DNA of 64,000 bases from Paraburkholderia dioscoreae (GCF_902459535.1 NZ_LR699553.1:248001-312000); one strand, 5' to 3'. Counted from the stretch's first letter, positions 17,501-26,037 are shown. Notes: a model not told the origin generated them from the letters alone. Made by a program: numbers and translations.

Positions 17501-18460
17501 TCAGCGCGCAATCCCCAGCCGCGCCTTCGCGTCGTCATATTCCTTCGACAAACGCTGCACCAGTTCGCTCACGCTCGGCACGTCGTCCATCAGGCCGACG
17601 CCCTGGCCTGCGCCCCAGATGTCTTTCCACGCCTTCGCCTTGTCGCTGCCGAAGTTCATCTTGGTCTTGTCCGATTCCGGCAGCGCGTCCGGGTCCAGCC
17701 CCGCGTTGACGATGCTTTCGCGGATGTAATTGCCGTGCACGCCGGTGAACAGGTTGGTGTAAATGATGTCCGACGCGGTGGAATTGACAATGGCCTGCTT
17801 GTAGCTGTCCACCGCATGAGCTTCTTTGGTCGCGATAAAGCGCGTGCCCATGTAGGCGAGGTCAGCGCCCATTGCCTGCGCGGCGAGAATCGAGCCGCCG
17901 TTGGCGATCGAGCCCGACAGCACGATCGGGCCGTCGAACATGCGCCGCACTTCGCCGACCAGCGCGAACGGCGAGGTCGTGCCCGCGTGGCCGCCCGCGC
18001 CGGATGCCACCAGGATCAGACCGTCGACGCCCGCTGCCAGCGCCTTTTGCGCATGGCGCAGATTGATCACGTCGTGCAGCACGATGCCGCCGTAGCTATG
18101 CACGGCGTCGACGATTTCCCGTGCCGGCGCCCGCAGGCTCGTGATGAAAATCGGCACCTTGTGTTCGACGCACACACGCACGTCGTGTTCGAGCCGCGTA
18201 TTCGACTGATGGACGATCTGGTTGACCGCGATCGGCCCGATGATCGCGTCCGGGTTGGCCGCCTTGTGCTCGGCGAGCTGCGTCTGAATCTGCGTGAGCC
18301 ATTCGTCGAGCAACTCGGCCGGGCGTGCATTCAGCGCGGGGAACGAGCCGACGATCCCGGCCTTACACTGAGCCAGCACGAGTTCGGGATAGCTGACGAT
18401 GAACATCGGCGAGGCGACGACCGGCAGCGCAAGTTTTTGCAGAACGGCGGGCAATGCCAT
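17501..18460 (-). CDS. nitronate monooxygenase family FMN enzyme
   Basis: 319 residues of the 2-nitropropane dioxygenase/nitronate monooxygenase TIM-barrel family. It begins with LALPVVASPMFIVSYPELVLAQ and contains the FMN-binding and active-site stretch LILVASGAGGHAGTTSPFAL (His in GGHAG), followed by GSIANGGSILAAQAMGADLAYMGTRF. The family oxidises alkyl nitronates with O2 and FMN; many bacterial members are thought to detoxify propionate-3-nitronate, and some may act in acyl-CoA metabolism. AGGAG stands nine bases before the ATG at 18460. It is monocistronic and convergent with icmF. Its upstream region holds a consensus -10 and a TetR-like palindrome (18577-18595). Confidence 0.9.
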   Translation of the reverse strand: MALPAVLQKLALPVVASPMFIVSYPELVLAQCKAGIVGSFPALNARPAELLDEWLTQIQTQLAEHKAANPDAIIGPIAVNQIVHQSNTRLEHDVRVCVEHKVPIFITSLRAPAREIVDAVHSYGGIVLHDVINLRHAQKALAAGVDGLILVASGAGGHAGTTSPFALVGEVRRMFDGPIVLSGSIANGGSILAAQAMGADLAYMGTRFIATKEAHAVDSYKQAIVNSTASDIIYTNLFTGVHGNYIRESIVNAGLDPDALPESDKTKMNFGSDKAKAWKDIWGAGQGVGLMDDVPSVSELVQRLSKEYDDAKARLGIAR

Positions 18461-18576
18461 AGTGCGAGTCTCCTGATTTGAGCGAACCGGTGCGAGTTTG
18501 AGCGCCCGGCGATGACTGATTTTAGCGGCACATGGTTTGCAGCGCTTTCGCTGGCCGCAGCCACCCGATAATTTAA

Positions 18577-18595
18577 GAACGGTCGTTCGATTATA
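18577..18595 (-). promoter_or_regulatory. leftward -10 element with TetR-like operator for nitronate monooxygenase
   Basis: Read leftward, a perfect TATAAT (18595-18590) is followed at once by the palindrome GAACG, 2 bases, CGTTC (18588-18577). The -35 position has no good match. GAACGNNCGTTC is the style of site used by many TetR-family repressors, and its place at the transcription start would give repression. No TetR gene lies in this window. Confidence 0.5.
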
Positions 18596-18741
18596 GGCGA
18601 AGCACGGCGCTCGCGTTCGGCCGCTGCGTTTGGAACAGTTGGAAGGAGTGTTCAGGTTCTATGCTTGCGTGGGCTGTCCCACCTCGCGCGGACACATTGG
18701 CCTCCTACAATGCAGTGACTCCAAATCACAAGAGAGACGTC

Positions 18742-19632
18742 ATGGCCTTCGAGAATTTCACGCCCTTTCGCGTCGCCGTGGGCGATGTCGATATTTTCGG
18801 AGTGAAGGGCGGAGCGGGCCCGCCTCTTCTGTTGCTGCACGGTCATCCGCAGTCGCATCTGATCTGGCAGAAGTGCGCCGCGCAACTGGCCGAACATTTC
18901 ACCGTCATCGCGACCGATCTGCGCGGCTACGGCGCATCGGGCAAGCCGCCGAGCGACGCCGACCATACACCGTATTCCAAACGCGTGATGGCGGCCGATC
19001 AGGTCGCCGTGATGCGTCATTTCGGTTTCGAACGTTTTCTCGTGTGCGCACACGACCGCGGCGCACGCGTGGCGCATCGAATGGCGCTCGATCATCCCGA
19101 CGCCGTCGAGCGTCTGATGCTGCTCGATATCGCACCGACGCTCGCAATGTACGAGGCCACCGACCGCACCTTCGCGACGCACTACTTCCACTGGTTCTTC
19201 CTGATCCAGCCGGAGCCGCTGCCCGAGACGCTGATCGGCGCGAACCCGGCGGCCTATGTCGATGCGGTGATGGGTGGCCGTCACGCGGGTCTGGCGCCGT
19301 TCGATCCCGCCGCGCTCGAAGCCTACCGCGCGGCGCTCGCCCAACCAGGCGCCGTGCACGCGATGTGCGAGGATTACCGCGCGTCGGCGAGCATCGACCT
19401 GGAGCACGATCGTGCCGATATCGAGCGCGGTCACAAGATCGGCTGCCCGCTGCGCGTGTTGTGGGGCGACAAGGGCGTGATCGAGAAGTGCTTCGACGCG
19501 CTGGCCGAATGGCGTCATGTGGCGCGCGACGTGAGTGGCCGCGCGCTGCCTTGCGGGCATTACATACCCGAAGAAGCGTCGGACGAACTGGTCGCCGAAA
19601 TGCTGTCTTTTTTCGAAGCGGCCGAGCAGTAA
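18742..19632 (+). CDS. haloacetate (fluoroacetate) dehalogenase-like alpha/beta hydrolase
   Basis: 296 residues, alpha/beta-hydrolase fold. The nucleophile elbow is AHDRGAR with Asp105 in place of Ser, followed by Arg106 and Arg109; then DI-APT with Asp129, FHWFF with His150 and Trp151, Tyr212 in DYRAS, and GHY with His273. With a shift of one or two positions these match the catalytic Asp104, Arg105, Arg108, Asp128, halide-site His149, Trp150 and Tyr212, and His271 that I recall for fluoroacetate dehalogenase FAc-DEX of Burkholderia sp. FA1. The reaction would be hydrolysis of haloacetate to glycolate and halide. The ATG at 18742 is chosen because the conserved fold starts there. A TACAAT -10-like word lies about 35 bases upstream. 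Confidence 0.82.
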   Translation: MAFENFTPFRVAVGDVDIFGVKGGAGPPLLLLHGHPQSHLIWQKCAAQLAEHFTVIATDLRGYGASGKPPSDADHTPYSKRVMAADQVAVMRHFGFERFLVCAHDRGARVAHRMALDHPDAVERLMLLDIAPTLAMYEATDRTFATHYFHWFFLIQPEPLPETLIGANPAAYVDAVMGGRHAGLAPFDPAALEAYRAALAQPGAVHAMCEDYRASASIDLEHDRADIERGHKIGCPLRVLWGDKGVIEKCFDALAEWRHVARDVSGRALPCGHYIPEEASDELVAEMLSFFEAAEQ

Positions 19633-19680
19633 GTCCCGTTCGCCTGCGCCGATCATGCGCGAAGCCGCGCCCGCCGTCGT

Positions 19681-20151
19681 TTAGCCGAGCGGCGGCAAAC
19701 GGCGCGCCACCGGCGTTGACTTGACGATGGCGGAACTGGTCTCCGCACGCTCGGCGACCTTCGTCAGAATCTCGTCAAGCTGCTCGATCGAGTGGAGGTA
19801 CAGGCGGCAGATGAAACAGTCGTCGCCTGTCACCTTGTCGCATTCGACGAACTCCGGAATCCGCCGGATCACCTCTTCGACCAGATGCAACTGGCCGGGC
19901 AACGGCTTCACGCGCACGATGGCCTGCAGCGTATAGCCGAGCGCGCGTGGATCGACTTGCACCGTAAAGCGCTCGATCACGCCTTGCGCTTCGAGTCGGC
20001 GCACACGCTCCGCCGTACTCGGCGCTGACAGTCCGACCAGCCGCGCCAGTTCGCTGACCGGCTGACGGGCGTCTTCCGCGAGCGCGGCGAGTAGCGCCCG
20101 GTCCGTGTCGTCGAGCGGGGAGGGCGTTGAGGGAACAAGGCGTTTGGTCAT
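19681..20151 (-). CDS. Lrp/AsnC-family transcriptional regulator
   Basis: 156 residues. An AsnC-type helix-turn-helix (about 13-60: LDDTDRALLAALAEDARQP, VGLSAPSTAERVRRLEAQGVI) is followed by the RAM ligand-binding domain (YTLQAIVRVKPLPGQLHLVEE, VTGDDCFICRLYLHS). It would act as an octamer that senses an amino acid. It is divergent from the EamA-type exporter starting 114 bases away, the usual arrangement for an Lrp regulator that controls an amino-acid or metabolite exporter. Confidence 0.93.
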   Translation of the reverse strand: MTKRLVPSTPSPLDDTDRALLAALAEDARQPVSELARLVGLSAPSTAERVRRLEAQGVIERFTVQVDPRALGYTLQAIVRVKPLPGQLHLVEEVIRRIPEFVECDKVTGDDCFICRLYLHSIEQLDEILTKVAERAETSSAIVKSTPVARRLPPLG

Positions 20152-20265
20152 GACGGCCTTCGATTATTAGGTTGCGTCGCGGGAATGCTTAAGTTTAGCC
20201 ATGTATTCGGACCATCGGATTAATTACACTGCTCGGCATGCAGGAATCAATTCGAGGATCGAATC

Positions 20266-21165
20266 ATGGCGTCAAATGAAATTCGCCGCGGAGCCGCGGA
20301 AATGACCCTGGCGATGCTGATGTCCGGCACCATCGGCTGGCTCGTGGTGTCGTCGCAGCAAAGCCCGTTCAATGTCGTGTTTTTCCGCTGCATTTTCGGC
20401 GGCGCGACGCTGGCGCTCGTCTGCGCGGTGCTGGGACTGTTCCGGCGCCGCCTCTTCTCGTGGAAGATGCTCGGCCTCGCCCTGCTCGGCGGGGCGGCGA
20501 TCGTCATCAACTGGGTGTTGCTGTTCGCCGCGTATTCGCGTGCGTCGATCTCGATGGCCACCGCCGTCTACAACACGCAGCCGTTCATGCTGGTGGCGCT
20601 CGGCGCATTGGTGTTTCGCGAGCGCATCAGCCCGTCGGCCGTGGCCTGGCTGGTGGTCGCGTTCATCGGACTCGTGTTCGTCGTGAAGGTCGAGCCGGCG
20701 GTGCTGGCGGTGCCGGGGCAATACCTGGTCGGCGTCGCATACGCAGTGGGCGCGGCGGCGATGTATGCCGTGTCGTCGATCATTACCAAGCGGCTCAAGG
20801 GCACGCCGCCGCATCTGATCGCGTTGATCCAGGTGTCGCTCGGCGTGCTGATGCTCGCGCCGTTCGTGCGCTTCGACGCGCTGCCCACGAGCGGCGTGCA
20901 GTGGCTCGAACTGATCGTGCTAGGCGTCGTCAATACGGGTCTCATGTACGTGCTGCTATACGGGGCGATCCAGAAGTTGCCGACTTCGATGACGGGGGCA
21001 CTCTCGTTCATCTATCCGGTGGTGGCGATCGTCGTCGATCGGGTTGCGTTCGGGCAAACGCTGGCATGGATTCAGGTGCTCGGCGCGGTGCTGATTCTGC
21101 TGGCCGCCGCCGGTGTCAATCTCGGCTGGCGGATCGTGCCGCAAAAGCGCCTGTCGTCGACCTGA
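20266..21165 (+). CDS. EamA/DMT-superfamily transporter
   Basis: 299 residues with ten predicted membrane helices in two EamA repeats (about 8-140 and 150-290). Typical words are MSGTIGWLVVSSQQSPFNVVFFRCIFGG in the first repeat and GALSFIYPVVAIVVDRVAFGQTL in the second. Members export amino acids, metabolites or toxic compounds from the cytoplasm. The divergent Lrp-type regulator gene points to an amino-acid-related substrate. TACACT about 40 bases upstream of the ATG could be the -10. Substrate cannot be read from the sequence. Confidence 0.9.
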   Translation: MASNEIRRGAAEMTLAMLMSGTIGWLVVSSQQSPFNVVFFRCIFGGATLALVCAVLGLFRRRLFSWKMLGLALLGGAAIVINWVLLFAAYSRASISMATAVYNTQPFMLVALGALVFRERISPSAVAWLVVAFIGLVFVVKVEPAVLAVPGQYLVGVAYAVGAAAMYAVSSIITKRLKGTPPHLIALIQVSLGVLMLAPFVRFDALPTSGVQWLELIVLGVVNTGLMYVLLYGAIQKLPTSMTGALSFIYPVVAIVVDRVAFGQTLAWIQVLGAVLILLAAAGVNLGWRIVPQKRLSST

Positions 21166-21490
21166 CGGGTGTTGCGCCGCTGCGGCGTGTCGCAATGCTA
21201 CGGATTCCAGAGTAACTGGGTGCCCGGATTGTTCGTCAAGGCGGTCTAATACGTTGAAAGCTGTGCGACTACAGGGCTTCGTGGTGTGACGTGTATGCAG
21301 CTTTAAAAGCTGGCGTCAAACTTCTGTAGGGAAATTACCGATGCGGCCAAAAAAAACGGCACGCGTATCATGCATCTTGACGCTGATCACGTCCGACAGA
21401 ATTTCCGCCGCTCGCCTGTAATGGTCGAGCGGCTTTCTTTTTGTGGCGACGGTTCGCGTATTTCAGGTGGTTCGAGTCAGCGGCGGCGCG
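21166..21490. other. 325-base spacer with an orphan rightward terminator
   Basis: No protein-coding gene is convincing. The stretch holds a short palindrome, CAGCTTT A AAAGCTG-like, at 21298-21312, a run of eight A at about 21351, and a strong terminator at 21407-21442. As this terminator is more than 240 bases beyond the exporter stop, a small RNA gene in this spacer is possible. Confidence 0.4.
21407..21443 (+). terminator. rho-independent terminator, rightward
   Basis: GCCGCTCG (21407-21414) pairs with CGAGCGGC (21426-21433) around an 11-base loop, followed by TTTCTTTTT. The leftward side lacks a T run, so it serves rightward transcription, either a long 3' tail of the EamA gene or a separate small RNA. 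Confidence 0.75.
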
Positions 21491-22411
21491 TCACGCCGCG
21501 CGCGCGACAATGCGCTCGCCATCCACTTCCAGCGGCCCATTCCTCGCGGCCAATTCCTCGACGATGTCTTTAACCAGCGCGGGCCACTCGCCGCGCGGCT
21601 TGAGCATCGTCGCGGCGGCGCGCATCACGGCGGCGGCGTCGAGCATTTGCAGCAATGTGTCGAAGCGCATCGCGCGGACTTCGAGCAGCTTGAACACGAT
21701 CAGTACCTTCAGCGCGTTCTTTGCGTTGCGGGCCGGATCGGCACGCAGCCAGGCAACTCGCGAAAACGCGCGCTCCAGCGCCTGTTCGACATTTGTGAAG
21801 GGTGCGCCGTGGCCGGGAATCACGAGGCGCACGTCGAGCTTCGCAATGGCTTCGAGCACCGCCTGTTCCTCGGCGAAACCGCTTTCGCCTTCCAGTTCCG
21901 GAAAGATCACGCCGAAGCCGTTTTCCCAGAGCGCGTCCGCGCTGATCAGGATGCGTTCGCCCGCGCAATACAGCATCAGCGAGTGTGGATCGTGGCCGGG
22001 TGCGCCGAGCACTTCCCAGTCGAGCGCGCCGAGCCGCAACTGCGCGCCGGGCGCGATCGTGCCGGTGAAGGTGAAGCGCTCGCAGGTCTGGCCGGTCGCA
22101 CGAAACGTGAGGCGTGTCTCGTCCCAGTCGCGCACCGCATCGGCTTCCGAGGCGGGAATCACGGTGCGGCACGGCCACGTGGCCTGCAGCAGCGCGTTGC
22201 CGCCGCAGTGGTCCGAATGCAGATGCGTGTTGACGATCAGGTCGAGCGGCCGCGCGCCGAGCGCTTGCCGCACGAGGGCAAGCGTTTGCGGCGCATGCGT
22301 GGCGTACCCGGTATCCACAAGCGCGGCGCATGCATCGTCCAGCAGCAGCACGTTGTTCGACGAAAGCCAGCCGCGTTCGAAAACCCGAATCGATTCCGGT
22401 AGCGTGATCAT
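21491..22411 (-). CDS. MBL-fold metallohydrolase
   Basis: 306 residues with the metal-binding motif THLHSDHCGG (His63, His65, Asp67, His68), plus a later GHDPHS, SADALW and IPGHG, so all expected zinc ligands of the metallo-beta-lactamase fold are present. It should be a cytoplasmic hydrolase, likely of a thioester or lactone; the C-terminal helical extension (about 215-300) resembles glyoxalase-II-like relatives. Its ATG overlaps the stop of the MaoC-like gene by 4 bases, making it the last of four closely spaced leftward genes (YbaK, DUF1289, MaoC, MBL). The substrate is not evident; the MaoC neighbour hints at an acyl-CoA. Confidence 0.88.
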   Translation of the reverse strand: MITLPESIRVFERGWLSSNNVLLLDDACAALVDTGYATHAPQTLALVRQALGARPLDLIVNTHLHSDHCGGNALLQATWPCRTVIPASEADAVRDWDETRLTFRATGQTCERFTFTGTIAPGAQLRLGALDWEVLGAPGHDPHSLMLYCAGERILISADALWENGFGVIFPELEGESGFAEEQAVLEAIAKLDVRLVIPGHGAPFTNVEQALERAFSRVAWLRADPARNAKNALKVLIVFKLLEVRAMRFDTLLQMLDAAAVMRAAATMLKPRGEWPALVKDIVEELAARNGPLEVDGERIVARAA

Positions 22412-22887
22412 GGCGAGTTGGGCGCCGCGTTTGCGTGTGTGTTCTCGGCGGCTTCAGATTTCGGCATGACGAGAATGGTCGACGAACCGGTCAACATGGT
22501 GTCGCCGCGCTGATTCACGACCGTGCCTTCAAGATGGGTCAGATCGCCGTTCAGGCTCGGCTTCCAGTAAGCGTCCTTCACACGCCAGGTGATGGTGAGC
22601 GTGTCGTTCGCGTGGACCGCTTTCTTCAGCTTGATATCGAATTCGAGACCGAGGGGTTGCGCGTAGGTCGAAAAATGCGTGGCCAGCAGCGCCATGAAAT
22701 GCGCGGTCGGCTGCGTACCTGATGCGATCAGTCCGCCGAAGCGGCTTTGTGCCGCATACGCTTCGTCGTGATGCAGCGGGTTGTGGTCGTTGACCAGCGA
22801 GGCGAACGATTTCACCGATTCCGCCGACAGCTCCAGCGTCGAACTGAACGTCTCGCCGATCGTGACGATGCGCGGCGCGGCGTTCAT
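22408..22887 (-). CDS. MaoC-family acyl dehydratase
   Basis: 159 residues of the hotdog fold. FASLVNDHNPLHHDEAYAAQSRFGGLIASGTQ carries the hydratase-2 motif (Asp and His of D-HNPLHHD), the catalytic pair of R-specific enoyl-CoA hydratases. Hydration of an enoyl-CoA or a related thioester is the likely role. The ATG at 22887 is fixed by a 4-base overlap with the stop of the DUF1289 gene, and its own stop overlaps the MBL-fold gene, so translational coupling is likely through all three. Confidence 0.88.
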   Translation of the reverse strand: MNAAPRIVTIGETFSSTLELSAESVKSFASLVNDHNPLHHDEAYAAQSRFGGLIASGTQPTAHFMALLATHFSTYAQPLGLEFDIKLKKAVHANDTLTITWRVKDAYWKPSLNGDLTHLEGTVVNQRGDTMLTGSSTILVMPKSEAAENTHANAAPNSP

Positions 22888-23123
22888 CGCTGCACCTTCG
22901 GCGGGTTCGCGACGAGTTCCGCGTGACGTACCTCGATCGCGTCCCAGACCGCGCGCTTCGCGTCGCCGTCGAGCAGCGACCAGCCGGCGATTTCGTCGAT
23001 GGTGCGCAGGCATCCTTCGCACCAGCCTGTCGACGCATCCATCCTGCACACGCTGATGCAAGGCGAGGGCACGGCGTGGTCGTCTTCGTTATCGAGGCCC
23101 GCTGTCATCGTCGTCATCGTCAT
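22884..23123 (-). CDS. DUF1289 small cysteine protein
   Basis: 79 residues with the family signature CISVCRMDASTGWCEGCLRT, four cysteines in C-x3-C ... C-x2-C spacing, then EIAGWSLLD and an arginine/alanine helix. The spacing suggests an Fe-S or zinc site, but no biochemical role is known to me. Three in-frame ATG codons stand at 23123, 23117 and 23108; the first is given. The stop of the YbaK-like gene is only 4 bases upstream, and the end overlaps the MaoC start, so it is part of the same operon. Confidence 0.88.
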   Translation of the reverse strand: MTMTTMTAGLDNEDDHAVPSPCISVCRMDASTGWCEGCLRTIDEIAGWSLLDGDAKRAVWDAIEVRHAELVANPPKVQR

Positions 23124-23127
23124 CGCG

Positions 23128-23649
23128 TCATGCCGTCTCGCGCAGCGCCACGTCGATCACCGGCGCGCCCGTCAGCGCGATCAGCTCCTGCGCCGTCAGG
23201 TTGAACACCGCATGCGGGTGGCCCGCGGCGGCCCACAGGCTGTCGAGTTCGAGCAGATCCGCGTCGATCAGCGTGACCGGCTCGGTGGCGTGACCGATCG
23301 GACAGACACCGCCGATCGCATAGCCGGTTTTTTCGCGGACGAACTTCGCGTCCGCACGGCCGATTTCGCCGACCTGCGCGGCAACTTTCTTTTCGTCGAC
23401 GCGATTCGCACCGCTCGCGACCACCAGCACCGGCGCGTCGTCTTCACGGCGGCGAAACAGGATCGACTTGGCGATTTGCGCGACAGAGCAGCCGAGTCCC
23501 GCCGCGGCTTCGGCGGAGGTTTTGCCGGTTTCCGGCAGCATCACGATCCGGCCCGCGTGACCGCGTTCGCGCAACAGCAGCGCGACGCGGCGTGCCGAGT
23601 CCGGCAGCGCGGTGAGATCGTCGGTTTCGGGAGAAGCGTGGTCCGTCAT
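23128..23649 (-). CDS. YbaK/prolyl-tRNA deacylase family protein
   Basis: 173 residues of the YbaK/EbsC aminoacyl-tRNA editing fold. The conserved AQIAKSILFRR contains the lysine used by YbaK and ProX-type deacylases, and GGVCPIGH and LDSLWAAAGHPHAVFNLTAQEL are family stretches. Such proteins hydrolyse mischarged tRNAs, for example Cys- or Ala-tRNA(Pro), in trans. It is the first gene of the leftward group YbaK, DUF1289, MaoC, MBL. Which tRNA is edited cannot be told here. Confidence 0.9.
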   Translation of the reverse strand: MTDHASPETDDLTALPDSARRVALLLRERGHAGRIVMLPETGKTSAEAAAGLGCSVAQIAKSILFRRREDDAPVLVVASGANRVDEKKVAAQVGEIGRADAKFVREKTGYAIGGVCPIGHATEPVTLIDADLLELDSLWAAAGHPHAVFNLTAQELIALTGAPVIDVALRETA

Positions 23650-23703
23650 CGTTTCAGATCCTGAGTGTTGGCGTGAGTGCCGAGTGCATGCGTCGAGCCG
23701 GCG

Positions 23704-24630
23704 TCAGACGCAGTTCGCCGCTTCGCTGCGCGCTTTGGCGAGCAGCGCTTTACCGGCGCGCGAAACATTGGGCCGGCCGATCGAGGTCGAGATGAAATCG
23801 CCGATCGCGACGACTTGCGCGAGATCGATGCCGGTCTCGATGCCGAGGCCGTTCATCAGATACAGCACGTCTTCGGTCGCGACGTTGCCGGTCGCGCCCT
23901 TCGCATACGGACAGCCGCCGAGGCCCGCCACCGAAGCGTGATAGATCTCGATGCCTTCCAGCAGTGCCGCGTAGATATTGGCGAGTGCCTGACCATAGGT
24001 GTCGTGGAAGTGGCCCGACAGACGTTTGCGCGGAAACACCCGGGTGACCGCCTCGAACACTTCACGCGTGCGCTTGGGCGTGCCCACGCCGATCGTGTCG
24101 GCGATATCGATTTCGTCGCAGCCGAGCGCCGCGAAGCGCTCGACGACATCCGCCACCGACGCCACCGGCACTTCACCCTGATACGGACAGCCCAGCGCGC
24201 ACGACACGCTGCCGCGAATCCGCACGCCGTGCTCCTTGGCCGCCTGCGCGACGGGCGCGAACCGGTCGATGCTTTCCGCGATGCTGCAGTTGATGTTCTT
24301 CTGCGAGAACGCTTCGCTGGCGGCGCCGAAAATCACGATTTCGTCGGCACGCGCGGCGAGCGCGCCTTCGAAGCCGCGCAGGTTGGGCGTCAGCACCGAG
24401 TAGATCGTGCCGGGGCGCCGTTCGATACCGGCCATCACGTCGGCGCCGTCCGCCATTTGCGGCACCCATTTCGGCGACACGAACGAAGCGGCCTCGACGT
24501 TACGGAAGCCCGCCGCCGACAACCGGTTGATCAACTCGATCTTGGTCGCGGTGGGCACGAATTCTTTTTCGTTCTGCAGTCCGTCACGCGGACCGACTTC
24601 GACGATTTTCACTTGCTGAGGTAGGGCCAT
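23704..24630 (-). CDS. hydroxymethylglutaryl-CoA lyase
   Basis: 308 residues, the usual length of the family (about 300). It begins with VKIVEVGPRDGLQNEKEFVPT, the HMG-CoA lyase/re-citrate synthase signature with the metal-binding Asp, has the His-x-His motif GHFHDTYGQA and the signature loop GLGGCPYAKGATGN with the catalytic Cys. The enzyme splits HMG-CoA to acetoacetate and acetyl-CoA, the last step of leucine breakdown. GGAGA precedes the ATG at 24630. It is not next to methylcrotonyl-CoA carboxylase in this window; other acyl-CoA genes lie 11-15 kb away. Confidence 0.94.
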   Translation of the reverse strand: MALPQQVKIVEVGPRDGLQNEKEFVPTATKIELINRLSAAGFRNVEAASFVSPKWVPQMADGADVMAGIERRPGTIYSVLTPNLRGFEGALAARADEIVIFGAASEAFSQKNINCSIAESIDRFAPVAQAAKEHGVRIRGSVSCALGCPYQGEVPVASVADVVERFAALGCDEIDIADTIGVGTPKRTREVFEAVTRVFPRKRLSGHFHDTYGQALANIYAALLEGIEIYHASVAGLGGCPYAKGATGNVATEDVLYLMNGLGIETGIDLAQVVAIGDFISTSIGRPNVSRAGKALLAKARSEAANCV

Positions 24631-24696
24631 GATCTGTCTCCATGCAACTTGTTGACGCCGCGCGTGGCGGCGCTTCTTCAATGGGATTGGCTGTGT

Positions 24697-25638
24697 TCAG
24701 TATCCGCGTTCCATATTCACCACTCCGCCAACTGTATCGCCCCGTGCGAGCGCGGTGATTTTCTGCGCGACCTGGGCGACACTTTCCGCGCGCAGCGTCA
24801 GCGCTGAGACGTGCGGCGTGATCGTGATGCGCGGCTCGCGCCAGAACGGGTGATCCGGCGGCAGCGGTTCTTCGCGGAACACGTCGAGCGTGGCGGCGGT
24901 GAGCTGGCCGCTCGCGAGCGCGTCGAGCAGATCCTGCTCGACCAGATGCCCGCCGCGCGCCACGTTGATCAGATACGCGCCGCGTGCGAGCCTGGCGAAG
25001 GTGCGTGCGTTCAGCACGTCGCCGGTATCCGGCGTATGCGGCAGCAGATTCACCAGCACTTTCACGCCGTCGAGAAATGCGTCGAATTGTGCTTCACCGG
25101 CGAACGTCTGAATGCCGTCGATCTGCCGCGGGCTGCGGCTGTAGCCGCGCACCGGCACGCCGAATGCCGCTACCGCCTGGGCGACATGCGTGCCGAGCAC
25201 GCCAAGTCCCAGTACGCCGACGGTGAAGGTTTCACGCGGATGCGGCTCGAGCACTTGCCAGCGGCGCTCGTTTTGCAGCGTCTGATACTCGTCGAAACGG
25301 CGCAGATAGCGCAGCACCGCATGCGCGACGTACTCGGCCATTTGCGGCGCCATGCCGGTGTCTTCGAGGCGGATCAACTGCGCGTTGCGCGGCAACGTGC
25401 CGGGTTGCGCGTGTTCCAGCGCCAGGATCGCGTCGACGCCCGCGCCCAGATTGAAGATTGCGCGCAGATCGTCGCGTCCGGCCAGCATCTCGCGCGGCGG
25501 ACGCCATACCACCGCGAAATCGGCCGGCGCGGTGTCGCCCGGCTGCCATTCACGCAGATCGGCCTCCGGCAGCGCGCGGGCGAAGTCGTTCAGCCACGCG
25601 GCGGCGTCGGCATGCGGCATGTAAAAGAGGATTTTCAT
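24697..25638 (-). CDS. ghrA: glyoxylate/hydroxypyruvate reductase A-type D-2-hydroxyacid dehydrogenase
   Basis: 313 residues, the length of GhrA (312). It shows the N-terminal MKILFYMPHADAAAWLNDF, the NAD(P) loop GVLGLGVLG (about 140-148), the catalytic arginine in NVARGGHLVEQDLLDAL and the active-site His in ITPHVSALT. It reduces glyoxylate and hydroxypyruvate to glycolate and glycerate. The ATG at 25638 begins the conserved domain; upstream in-frame sequence back to 25767 is arginine-rich and unlike the family. It lies 66 bases after the HMG-CoA lyase start on the same strand, so the two may share transcripts, though their chemistry is unrelated. Confidence 0.9.
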   Translation of the reverse strand: MKILFYMPHADAAAWLNDFARALPEADLREWQPGDTAPADFAVVWRPPREMLAGRDDLRAIFNLGAGVDAILALEHAQPGTLPRNAQLIRLEDTGMAPQMAEYVAHAVLRYLRRFDEYQTLQNERRWQVLEPHPRETFTVGVLGLGVLGTHVAQAVAAFGVPVRGYSRSPRQIDGIQTFAGEAQFDAFLDGVKVLVNLLPHTPDTGDVLNARTFARLARGAYLINVARGGHLVEQDLLDALASGQLTAATLDVFREEPLPPDHPFWREPRITITPHVSALTLRAESVAQVAQKITALARGDTVGGVVNMERGY

Positions 25639-26037
25639 ACGGTCCGGAAGGCGCCTGCGAGATCGGGGCGAGTGACGGAGAAGCCACGGCGTGACCGGTG
25701 CGACAACTGCAACGCTGCGGACGACACTTGCTGCATGAGGCCTCCTCCTTTTATGGATAGGCTTCATTCTACTTTTTCGACGCGCATCGCGCGCGTTTGC
25801 GCACGGGCGTGCGGTTCCGGCGATGGATTTCCCTCCACAGGCCCATATCTGGCGGGGCTTTGCACGCGCATTGGGACGTGTATTTGGCCACGCATCGGGC
25901 CGCGTTTTTTATCCCCGGGTTTGCCCGCGTATTTTGTCCGCGCGTTTTGCCCGATAACCAAAGCACAAAAACTTGGTTCGCCCACACGGCGCCCGGCGGG
26001 ACAATCATTACCCGGATTTCCGCAGCGAGGCACCCAC
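25639..26037. other. 399-base divergent spacer with degenerate short repeats
   Basis: No gene is convincing. It should contain promoters for the leftward reductase and the rightward hydrolase. At about 25876-25953 a 12-14-base motif close to CGCGTTTTGCCCG recurs about five times in degraded form (for example CGTATTTTGTCCG next to CGCGTTTTGCCCG). Nothing else is seen. Confidence 0.45.
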
